Shown here: piece after piece, positions 10,756 through 20,509 of the stretch | Layout: the number at the start of each line of letters is the position of its first letter | Numbering within the stretch: position 1 is the first letter of the stretch | NCBI GenBank assembly: GCA_015039365.1 | Contig: WION01000136.1 | Coordinates: 62,001 to 126,000 of the forward strand | Length of the DNA stretch: 64,000 nt | Direction of reading: 5' to 3' | Source of the DNA: Amanita rubescens | Lineage: Eukaryota; Basidiomycota; Agaricomycetes; Agaricales; Amanitaceae | The notes under the pieces: generated by a model | Told to the model about the DNA's origin: nothing | The model's database searches: none | What the model saw: only the letters and a program-made list of their open reading frames with translations | Translations under genes and position numbers: made by a program

Positions 10756-12314
10756 ATTAGCTGGACTAATCAGATTTAAGGACGCTGTAGCAAATAAAGT
10801 AGATAAAAACATACAGGCGGGAGGTGTCCATGTGAAGGTAGCTCAAGTACGAACGATGCAGAATATAAGCTTAATCCTACTTTTGAAGGTATACGCGGAT
10901 GCAGAGGTCCAAGCACAACTAGACCCTCAACTATTGCTGCTCACCATTTTACGAGAGAAAAAGGTGTATAAGCAAACTGAATAGCATATACTTCTCGCTA
11001 AACATTAATAAGCCAGGATCACCTATCAGCTGTGTCGTCAATGTAGCGACAATCGACCTTGCACGCTCACTCTTGACAACGAAGAACTATGTCAATGCTG
11101 CTTTGCAGCTCACTAGTGAATCCGACACTGAGCTTTTGCTCGATTTTATGCTTTGTGTGCTATGCGGTGGCCATTTGTCATGTTCCGAAGTGCCGGATGC
11201 GAACCGTCGAGCTAGACGGTTGATGCTGAAAATGATAACAAAGACGCCTATCACACCAAGCTCTTTGTTCGTCAATGGGATTAACGCCAAGGTAAATTAT
11301 GATTGCATCGGTCGCGGAGGATTTGGTTTCGTTTTCAAGGGAGAGCTCAAAGGAGCTGCCGTCGCGCTGAAACTGTTATACAAAACTCGTCATAATGATG
11401 CAAGTCGTTCGCTTATCTTGAACGGATACCGATTGCTGATCATTGTTTGATAGGATTTCTGTCGAGAAGCGTTGATGTGGCGATCTCTAGATCATGAACG
11501 CGTCCTGCCATTTCTCGGGATCTTTGAAGATGAATCAGCTTCTCTCATGTTCCTTGTGTCACCGTACATGGAGAATGGTACTCTTTCTCAGTGGAGAAAG
11601 AAGACTGGTTTTTCAACATCGGAGATTCAAAGACTTGTGCGGATTTCACTCGACTGCTCATATTCAATGCTCAATCTTTATAGATTTTAGAAGTGGCCAA
11701 AGGCATCCAATATATTCACTCGGAAGGCATAGTTCATGGTGACCTCTGCGGCGTACGTCCACCTCAACCCGCCTGGTTAGATGCTGACATAATTTTTCCT
11801 TTTATCAGGACAACATTCTTTTGGACTCTCACTTCCACCCTCAAATTGCCGACTTTGGGTTAACTCGACATTCAGAAGCTACCGTCACGAAAGCTGGAGC
11901 GCTGCATTACAACTTTGCGGCACCTGAGCTACTCGGAAACTGGGATGAAGATGAAGATGTTTCAGAGTCAGACGATGATGAGCAATTGACCACAAGGACG
12001 CAAAAATCGGATGTTTATGCCTTTGGTTGCCTTTATTACGAGGTGAGTGCGCCAGTCGTTGTGCCTCCTTTGTTGAATTAGGCGCTGAACGCGTAAATGT
12101 ATAGATCCAGTTTGACACTATACCTTTCAAGGGTACGCATGAGATTCAAATCGTGAAGCTTGTCTCTCGGGGGAAGCGTCCACCTCGACTGGAAAACCCG
12201 CCTTTGAGTGATGAGGAGTGGAAGTTGATTAAGCGATGTTGGGTGAAGGAAGTGGTGAGGCGTCCTGCAATGAAGGGTATTGTGGAAAAGATTATGGCTT
12301 GGAGATCTGTGTAA
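10756..12314 (+). CDS. TKL-like protein kinase domain, C-terminal part of the GTPase-pseudokinase-kinase gene
   Basis: Short exons (LLLLTILREKK near 10930-10962; TELLLDFMLCV near 11130) repeat the helical module found before the pseudokinase, then a kinase follows: loop GRGGFGFVFKG (about 11310), VALK, DFCREALMWRSLDH, VSPYMENGTLSQWRK, HGDL with catalytic Asp at 11741-11743, DFG with Asp at 11851-11853, APELLG, DVYAFGCLYYE, and WKLIKRCW...RRPAM near the C-terminus. It stops at 12312-12314. All key residues are present, unlike the upstream kinase. At least five GT-AG introns interrupt it, including 12043-12104 approximately. The HGD in place of HRD is usual for Agaricomycete TKL kinases. It could be read as a separate gene, but the reading frame joins to the pseudokinase through spliced exons without needing a new start. 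It is now cut off from its GTPase by the LTR element. Confidence 0.75.
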
Positions 12315-12619
12315 TTATATGGCGTCTTGATACGGGATCCTTGGATAAACGGGTCTTACGCATTTGAGCAGTTTTTAGTCGACGACAGATAGATAGATTG
12401 TGTGGAAATAGCAGGGTAAGGTTGCGCTGCTTGTCTGTCAAGAATATTTATATGCACGTACATACATATAGTATATATGAATGACACGCATGGTACGCCC
12501 TGCATCATCCATCCATCCTTTCCTATTACGCGGACACTCGACCCTCGCGTGCCGATAATCTCCAGCCTATCCAAATCAAATCTGTTAAGCACAACTTTGT
12601 ACTTGAGCGCACACCTACG
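12315..12619. other. Intergenic, nothing recognised
   Basis: Short stretch after the kinase stop. It holds only AT-rich microrepeats such as CATACATATAGTATATATG near 12460. Confidence 0.5.
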
Positions 12620-12753
12620 CGGGCATCGGTTTCACCAATGTTAGCCGTGTTCATTATAGTCCTCGTCCCTCCGACGTTACCGCCAACACGAAATCTCAAC
12701 TCCCTCCCCGATATGGCTCAACAGCCCGTTCAGATAATATCATCGTGCCGACT
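12620..12753 (-). pseudogene. Decayed remnant of the SGNH-type gene
   Basis: The plus-strand sequence TCACCAATGTTAGC...CGTGCC aligns with 26993-27125 inside the intact SGNH-type gene (region encoding WVDDNVGGARTIMNAANVGEP), with many substitutions and small indels. It lies downstream of the kinase in the same place and orientation as the intact copy does in the unit at 20-30 kb. At about 12753 it joins the truncated RCE1-like gene. Confidence 0.7.
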
Positions 12754-12754
12754 T

Positions 12755-13621
12755 ATTACATCCGTATTTGTTGAACATTTCCCAGACGTGATGAACGTGT
12801 GCTATTCTGAAGTTGCGAGGTTAACATTCATCAACAGAGGAGGAACGGACCTAATCCAAACGGTAGAGGCGTAAAATATCATTCTTGTTCTAGATGTTCC
12901 AGAGAGATCATAAATGGCCAAAATGCAGGCTCTAAACACGACTTCTTCGGTGATTGGCGCCTGTGCTCAACAAAGAGAAGAGGGTAGCTAGAGAAGGAAA
13001 GAGGCCACGGGATTTGACTTGCCATAATGCAATTACGGATTCCCTGCAACGTAAAGGACTTGCAGTGGACGTCGATATCATAGGACCAGTCGGACATGAA
13101 AGGAAGTGCTCCGGAGAGGTATATAACATATAGCGGACCAGTGAAGAGTAGGGATGTTATCAAGTATGGTGTAAGACGCAACCGTGTTGGGTGCATCGCG
13201 AGACCGAGGCGTGGCATGGTCGCGTCCATGGCTTCTAGGAAACTCTAGTATGGCAGACGCGAATAAGAACATGTGGCACAGTAGCAATGCAAGCAGGCTT
13301 ACCTCTTTCCCAAGTGAACCAAAATCACCGCCAGAATACACAGCGTAGAAACTGTGCACGCGACGAGCGTATCACGCCATCGTCGTCTCTCCAACGTTCG
13401 TGGTTTTCCTTTTGCTGATACCGGCTATTTGTAACATGTGGTTCAGTGGAGAATTCCAGACGCGTCCTCTTTGAAACGTAGAGGGAATCAACGTAAGTGG
13501 AGGCGAAGAAAAGGGCGATGAAGTGCGCTTGCGTTGGGTCAGAGACAAGGGCGTCGTCGTGGAAGTTGAACTGCGCAGCGACTCGATGGTCGTCAAGCTT
13601 GAGCTTGAAGCTCCGCAGCAA
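12755..13621 (-). pseudogene. RCE1: RCE1-like CAAX prenyl protease, 3'-truncated
   Basis: On the minus strand the exons read: AHFIALFFASTYVDSLYVSK (N-terminal membrane segment), RDDDGVIRS, LTPYLITSLLFTGPLYVIYL, LQGIRNCIM, APITEEVVFRACILA (the EExxxR catalytic motif) and AHVHHVWEMFNKYG (the His motif). This order is that of Rce1, the endoplasmic reticulum glutamate protease that removes AAX from prenylated CAAX proteins. The coding sequence stops abruptly at about 12755, where the SGNH remnant begins, so the last membrane segments are missing. One intron starts with GC (ATG|GCAAGT...CAG|GCG). A frame change lies near VIRS (about 13345-13360). The residue expected as Phe in the FxxxH motif is Ile. 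The start at 13621 is a guess. Probably a broken extra copy. Confidence 0.72.
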
Positions 13622-13762
13622 ATATGCGAGTCTTCGACCATTGCACTGGCTCAGCGCTCAGCGCTCAACGCTATCATTCAATCGAGGATGATGGCACAAC
13701 TATACCGACCACCTCGCCGGCATCGAGTCAACAATAGCCTCAACTACAACTTGGAGTCCCAT

Positions 13763-15990
13763 CTGGTACACACGTTCAACGCCGAGAACACGATTTCCTT
13801 CGAGAGAAGAGTGATGGACATGTCTGAGTACGCAGCAGCTACTAGTCATTCGAGGGGCGATGTCGCGCCCAGGTTAGGAATGGATTCCCACTGCCAAGAC
13901 AAGTCGAGTTGGGCGCTTGCGCTAAGGGACTTAATCGCCTTACCATCATCCCAGTCCTCCATGCCCGATACTGACCATGGCTCGGGCGGGCAGCTGGCAG
14001 GCCTAGGCTCAAAAGAAGTACAAACGCGTAACAATTGGTTTAGCAGAGCCGCCAGTTTCATCCTCAGCCAGTGTACAATAAGTGACATAGGCCACGATGC
14101 CAAATTCGAAAATTACCGTTTCGGAGCCTTTTATCAACGGATTGTGTTTGTAGAAGCACCAAGCACATCACATTCACATACCGAGCATCTGGCAGAGGCA
14201 AATGGTCTGTCCCAACCATTGCTGGCAACGATCTGTTGATATAGCATGCTACATTCCTATAGTAATATCAGAATCTGCCAACCACCCCCAAATGCTACCC
14301 GAGTCTCAGGAAGATATTATGTTCGAAGATCGAAATGCGTCTGGGAACGTAGATATCCAGGAGCCGTCAGGTTTATTTCCTGACTTTTTTCTTAATTGTC
14401 TATCTGATTATGGGTCAGGGTCACTGCAGTCAGGCGACTCGGATGTCCCTTCTTTATTACCTCCAGCCGACGTTGATGTGCGTTATGTGCTTTTACTAGT
14501 CTTGGTATTTGCGATTACATTCACCTAGCCCCCCACAGCATTCGAACCAGTGATTTACGCGGATCCAGATGTTCCTCCCAGTTTCTCCGTGAGTGAAGAA
14601 GAAATTATATAGCTTCATGCAGCTCATGACATGTTGAAGTCTGTTCAAATTTATTCCCGAGAAATGTTGGCGCTGGGAGTGGGTTATCCTCTGTACATGC
14701 CCTCACCATTGAAAGAAAGGAATAAGGGTCGGAGACGTTGGCGTAATAACCACGAATGGCGCCTTCAATTTTTTGTTCAACGCTTGCCGACAACGTGAGG
14801 AACCAGACGGGGCGATTAATCCAGTTGCTCTTCCAGAGGGCTTCGAGTTGCTCGATGCCGATATCGACGTTTATGACAAGTATAACCCGATTACACATCT
14901 ACTTAGTAGCCACGTCAATGCGCTTAGTAGTCTCGATTCGTGAGTGAAGGTTCATGGCGTAAGGACATTTTGAACTCAACGTTCACAGGTCTCGTGCTTT
15001 TGCTTTTAAATGTTTGGAGGCAGGAGGAGCAGTTCTCGCACTTCCGAAAGGTGCTACTGTCTATGAAGCAACGAACAAGCTTCATTTCCAGCGCCATGCT
15101 GCTCGCCATGCCATTCGTTGGTATGAGTATATGTTGAATAAGGGTAGGGATGTCACAAATGGATCCCTTTATTTTGTCACAGACTGTATCAAGTCCGTGA
15201 ACTGGGGTATTGCAACTTTCTATGAAAGTCCGGGAGCCAACGATTACTTGCATCTCGTTTTTGACGAAAGGTCGTGCCGGTGGGAATGCTTGGGCAAGGT
15301 AGAAGCCAGGGACGGACCGAGATCAACGGATATAGCTGCCTCCGATGGCGGAGCCTAATCAATGCGTATTCCTGCGTGGCTATAAAATCATGCTCCAACC
15401 GGACGTTTGGGATAAGCTAAGGAGCGCCATTGTTGTGGGATCCCGAGGTGGTGAATCTTCTTCTACCGGAGATTCTCAAAGCCACGGGACATCGGGTAGT
15501 CGAACTGATCTATCCCATCAAGGATCGAGCGACGGCGGGAGTACCATGCGTATGGATCCCGCCAGTCACATTCAGAGAGATCAGGCAAGCCAGCTCATGC
15601 ACGCACAGGAGTCTTGGGTTGGGCAAGTCATGCTGGAAGAATTTTATAGCGCAGCAGCTCCTGTGCGCAGTCTAGTTTCCCTCAAGTTCCTTATGTGTTG
15701 ATTTTGTTTTAACAGGTGCATCCTTCTGACCTGATCAATGTCATGCTTTTGCACTTGGTGAGATTTAACCCTGACCCATATCGTGTGATTTCAAGCTTGT
15801 CCGATCAGAAACCAGAAGCCATTGTTTCCCTCGTGCATGACAGTGAATGGTGCGATCACTTGCCGGATGTAAGCCCCTGTCCTCTGCGTAGCTAACGGGA
15901 TGCTAAGTTCGCTGGAGGACTTTATGGCGGATCCAAGTAATCCTAACATTGATGGCCTACTTGAGAACGTAAAGGGGTCATACAAAGCGG
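13763..15990 (+). pseudogene. Broken copy of the Agaricomycete unknown domain that precedes the GTPase
   Basis: Aligns from TCTGGTACACACGTTCAACG (13763) along its length with 19981-22570. Seen: NNWFSRAASFILSQC, SGSLQSGDSDVP, LKSVQIYSREMLALG.GYPLYMP, EGAVLALP-type block (GGAVLALPKGATVYEATNK near 15020), NGSLYFVTDCIKSVNWGIATF, CVFLRGYKIML, and HPSDLINVMLLHLVRF (15719-15768). Compared with the other copy about 20 bases are lost at about 14707 (after MPSPL) and 2 bases near 15348, so the frame is broken at least twice. Proteins of this type are common in Agaricomycetes and have no known function. No GTPase or kinase follows; the minisatellite begins instead. Confidence 0.7.
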
Positions 15991-16189
15991 TGGTTGATCA
16001 GGATGGTACTATGGATCATTTATCACTTATTATCAGAGCACTTACCTCATGCAATAGACTGCGCCGTGCACGTTAGCAGTTCAGAAATGAATTCAGAAGT
16101 GCAGGAAAGTTACAAAGTACCATCTGAGGTCCTGGGCATTACGTTCAGCAATTTCAACCCCTTTGGAATGACGTCATTAGCCTCTTCTC

Positions 16190-17480
16190 CCCCGCCCAGA
16201 GCATGCATGTCAGACTCCGATATATACCCTCGAGTTTTACGGACATTACGTTCAGCAATCTCAACACCTTTGGAACGACGTCATCAGCCCATTCTCCCCC
16301 GTCCAGGGCACACGTGTCAGGCTCCGATATCATACCCTCGAGTTTTACAGACATTGGCAATCCCAACACCTTTGGAACGACGTCATCAGTCCATTCTCCC
16401 CCGTCCACAGTACACATGTCAGACTCCGATATCATACCCTCGAGTTTTACAGACATTACGTTCAGCAATTTCAACCCCTTTAGAAGGACGTCATCAACCC
16501 ATTCTCCCCCGTCCACAGTACACATGTCAGACTCCGATATCATACCCTCGAGTTTTACAGACATTACGTTCAGCAATTTCAACCCCTTTAGAAGGACGTC
16601 ATCAACCCATTCTCCCCCGTCCACAGTACACATGTCAGACTCCGATATCATACCCTCGAGTTTTACAGACATTACGTTCAGCAATTTCAACCCCTTTAGA
16701 AGGACGTCATCAACCCATTCTCCCCCGTCCACAGTACACATGTCAGACTCCGATATCATACCCTCGAGTTTTACAGACATTACGTTCAGCAATTTCAACC
16801 CCTTTAGAAGGACGTCATCAACCCATTCTCCCCCGTCCACAGTACACATGTCAGACTCCGATATCATACCCTCGAGTTTTACAGACATTACGTTCAGCAA
16901 TTTCAACCCCTTTGGAACGACGTCATCAGCCCCTTCTTCCCCGTCCAGAGCACGCATATCAGACTCCGATATCGTACCCTCGAGTTTTACGTACATTACG
17001 TTCAGCAGGCTCAACACCTTTGGAAAGACGTCATCAGCCCCTTCTCCCCCGTCCAGAGTACATATATCAGACTCCGATATCAAGCAATCTCAACACCTTT
17101 GTAACGACGTCATCAGCCCTTTCTCTCCCGTCCAGAGCACACATGTCTGGTTCCGATATCCTACCCTCGAGTTTTACGGACAATACATTCAACAATCTCA
17201 ACACCTTTGGAACGACTTCATCAGGCCCTTCTCCCCCGTCCAGAGCACACATGTCAGACTCTGATATCGTACCCTTGAGCTCTACGAACAATACGTTCAG
17301 CGATTTCAACATCTTTGGAACGACGTTTTCAGCCTCTTCTCCCCCGCCCAGAGCACATATGTCAGACTCCGATATCGTACCCTCGAATTTTACAGACATT
17401 ATGTTCAGCAATCTCAACACCTTTGGAACGACGTCATCAGCCTCTTCTCCCACATCCAGAGTACACATGTCAAACCCCGA
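16190..17480. repeat. 108 bp minisatellite, about 12 units
   Basis: The unit contains GACTCCGATATCATACCCTC and ACGTCATC...CCATTCTCCCCC. Units starting at 16411, 16519, 16627, 16735 and 16843 are nearly identical at exactly 108 bp (36 codons); the outer units are more diverged and some are shortened. Because 108 is divisible by three, long frames stay open: 15994-17703 (+, 569 codons), 16203-17264 (+) and 16154-17083 (-). None has recognised homology; these frames are best treated as by-products of the repeat, though a Ser/Thr-rich repeat protein (unit SDSDIIPSSFTDITFSNFN) cannot be excluded. Confidence 0.85.
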
Positions 17481-17840
17481 TACCATACGTTCAAGTCCTT
17501 TTATTCGTTTCAAAAGTTCGCAAGACTATGGAATCATCCGCTCCGCAGTTGTTTGTGGCGATTATCCGGACCCTTGTACTGACCCTCTCACGCAGCATGG
17601 GAAAAGGCAGGCTGTAACTCGGGATCAAACAGAGAGCACGGGAACGGACGTGGCAGAGGGGCAGGATCAGCTAGTATTGATCCTGATGTTTCACGAGTTA
17701 TAATTAGCCCAATGTTCCCCCAGAACTTATGAGATAGGCGACGATGTTTGTGTACCATGTCAACATTCGCTGACATATCGTTCCAAAAAAAAGTCTATAA
17801 TTAGCATAGCAAAAACAGTCCATGTTACTATACGTCCCTA

Positions 17841-18445
17841 TTATCGTGTCGGAAAAATGCCCATAATCTTAAACACCGGCACCGTCTTTCCCTCCTCTCC
17901 CATGAGCAAACACTCAACATAATGTGACCCCCTCGTAACACCATGATCAATAATCTCCAACGCAGACGTCGGTTCACCCACATTCGCAGCATTCATAATC
18001 GTCCTCGCCCCCCGACACGAAATCTCACTCCTCTCCCCGATCAAACTCAACGGCTCTTTCAAATAATAAACGCCTATATCGCCCGCGCCGACTTGGATTA
18101 GTATCCTAATCTTGCTCGTCGGAAAGGTGGAATACCAATAATGACCCGTTGCGTGTAAATTGGGACTTGGCCCGAAATTCGAGGGGTGGTGAGCGTACCA
18201 TCCCGAACCGTGAAAGAGGGATGGAGAGAGTGGGTTGATGAGGTTGTTTGCGGAGACGCAAAATGGGGCGATTTCTTGGAAGGGCCGGATATTGGATGGT
18301 AGGCGGGTGGAGATTCGACCATAGGGGACGCGTAACAAGTGGTTTTGTTGGATGGAGTTGAGAATGTTTTCGGGGACTTGTGCTTTGTCGTTGGTCGAGG
18401 CCCGAGGGATCGGAGTCTTCGTCGTGTGGGAGACCGGGTTCCCTC
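17841..18445 (-). pseudogene. C-terminal fragment of the SGNH-type gene
   Basis: Corresponds to the last third of the gene at 26863-28573: VPENILNSIQQNHLL, GRISTRLPSN, FCVSANNLINPLSPSLFHGSGW, IQVGAGDIGVYYLKEPLSLIGE, HGVTRGSHYVECLLMGEEGK. Similarity includes the 3' flank (from about 17795) and ends at about 18445. The segment WVDDNVG is deleted after EISC. The catalytic half is absent, so no enzyme can be made. Confidence 0.85.
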
Positions 18446-19118
18446 CACGGTGATTGCTAGTAAGGAGTATGGGATGCGACATGAGTCAGCCGGCCAGCGA
18501 GTCTTGTCTAGTGTCGACAGGTCCACTCCACCAAGGACGAGTATACGAGCGCACGGTTAGACTTTTGCCCATTGAATCTCCGGTGGTGAAATGAAGCGCA
18601 AATTGATATGTAGTGGTTTGGAGATGGCCTGGGACTCGGTCGACGGTGGGTGCTGCTTCACCGAGAGGTCATGATATCCACAACTTGTCGTCCGTCTAGT
18701 TTCGCCTTCTTGATCCATTTGTGTCGCATCTCCATCGCGCCGCCCTGCGAAGTGTCATTCCGAAACGTAGCTTAGAAAAGCCTTGGCTCGTTTGCAAAGA
18801 CTATTTAGTAGCAGGGATGGTGCTTGCTGAGACTTAGAGTGAACGGGCTACCGGGAGAGCGGTGCATGGTTGAAGCACCCAGCTTTTTGGGCGGAAACTA
18901 GCAAGCCGCGCGCAATGATATAGATTCCACTGTTTGACGAACGATATCGTCGAAGAGAGCTTGTGGCCTTTCTATTGAACGACATTTTTTACATATGGCG
19001 TATTGACGTTGACTATAGGAAGACAATGTGTGGTATTGTGGGAGGATTCAAGAAATATATGCATGAATCGAACTATGCACTAGTAAAAGCGGAAAGACAA
19101 CACTGACGCTGGGCACTG
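18446..19118. other. Intergenic, nothing recognised
   Basis: About 670 bases between the SGNH fragment and the 241-residue gene, with no coding pattern or repeat that I can identify. Confidence 0.4.
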
Positions 19119-19904
19119 TCACTTCTCCTGCGGAAATAAGATATTCCAGGCACTCTCGATGTCTTGCTTAAAACCTGATTTTGCCTGTTGAATTGTAGCC
19201 TAGTTAATAATAACACCTTGGAGTTAGACATTACAACGAAAACAAATCGCTTTACACACCTCAAGTAGTCCTTGACCATTAGGATTTTTTACGACGCCTT
19301 CCTCTTTGGCCGCTTGAAGCGCAGAAAGAACATCAATTTTTCCGAAATGAATGCCTTTTGGGCCATAAAGATAGGATCCTGATGCAAGGAGCTGAAGGCA
19401 TGCTCCTAGAACGAGAACTTCGAACGTTTCTGGATCAGCATCACCGTGTTCCCTGTCGCTGTAGTAAAGCCCGCGGAGAACAGAACCGACTTGGGCTGGC
19501 GATTCACCTAGACGGTGCTTCCTAGATGCCGCAGATAGAAGGGAGGCGATGAGGTAATTGTTCGACGGAGTGACAGATGTGTCGATGTCGTTTGCGAGAT
19601 CCCCACTGAGGAAGTCAGCGAGCTCTCGCACAAAAATAGGCTCGATGTCGAGCTGTGCCGGCCTCCCGAGATTATCCGTGATGTCTATTTTCACTTTCGA
19701 GGTTTTGACCTCTACGAGAGCTTCGGCGAGTTTATCAATCTGGTTAGGTTGCTCGGCAACAAGCTCCGTATAAAGTGAAATGAGATCGAGGATGGTCGTA
19801 CGTTTTGGATGCGCTTTGATGAGCTCGATGAGCATTGGGGCGGGCGTTGAATGATTCAATGCGTCTTGAAGAGCCTCCTCGACACTTTGGGACGGCGCAG
19901 CCAT
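19119..19904 (-). CDS. Intact small protein of unknown function (two exons, 241 residues)
   Basis: Exon 1 (19260-19904) starts MAAPSQSVEEALQDAL. A 60 bp intron (19200-19259; GTGTGT...CTAG) follows, then exon 2 (19119-19199) ends WNILFPQEK and stop. The exon lengths (645 + 81) give a continuous frame of 241 codons plus stop. The protein is mostly helical and acidic, without signal peptide or membrane segment: PMLIELIKAHPKRTTILDLI, IDITDNLGRPAQLDIEPIFV, NNYLIASLLSAASRKHRLGE. I do not recognise the family. An upstream in-frame Met at 19991 lies inside sequence shared with the duplicated unit, so the start at 19904 is preferred. It stands alone between two broken units and looks like an ordinary host gene caught in the duplicated region. 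Confidence 0.7.
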
Positions 19905-20088
19905 TGTGGAGCCTTGAGGGGAAGTGGAGACCCAGTGGCCAGTGACTGGGCCGAGCTCATGTGACGCCGCCACGACTATCGTCTGGTACACACGTTCAAC
20001 GAGAACACCGCGGCAAACATGATTTCCTTTACGCTTCAGGAAGAGCTACTAATGATATGCAGCAGCTAGTCATTTGCGGAACGCTGCC

Positions 20089-20405
20089 CGAGCCGGCGGC
20101 GGCCCTGTCGAAGAGAAGTTAAAAACGGAGACCACTGCTGGAGGGGTCTTTTGCGACGCCAGGTGCATTTTGTTACTCACTTATACACTCACTTTTAGTT
20201 TAGTTTTCGCCTTCTCTTTTTCTCCCTCTTAGGTAGTTTCACGTTACTGGGCACTTCGCGTGCCGCGACTCCACTTCTCTAGATAGGTCCCGAAAGGGAC
20301 AAAACTATCTACGTCACCGGCTACGGGCTTAGGCTAGCTACACTATGTAGTTCTGTAGTCGTTAATCTCATCCGCCTCTGTTAAAAAAAAAAAAAAAAAA
20401 AAAAA
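20089..20405 (+). mobile_element. Short poly(A)-tailed insertion (3' end of a LINE or a SINE)
   Basis: Alignment of 19981-20450 with 13763-13890 shows about 315 extra bases here, ending in A23 (20383-20405). The flanks read GAGCC on both sides (before 20089 and just after the tail), a possible short target duplication. No coding capacity. A retroposed origin is inferred from the tail and clean insertion; no tRNA-like A/B boxes are visible. Confidence 0.55.
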
Positions 20406-20509
20406 GAGCCACACCCAGGTTAGGAATGTATTCCCACTGTTGCCACGACGAGTCATTCGCGGGCGCAAGCTTGTGCTAATAGACTTTATCCCCCTTACCA
20501 CCATCCCAA

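Noticed and set aside
15994..17703. 569-codon open frame over the minisatellite as a real protein gene
   Set aside because: Frames on both strands are open because the repeat unit is 108 bp; the frame slips between different reading registers of the same unit, and no homology or splice-supported start is seen. Kept only as part of the repeat.
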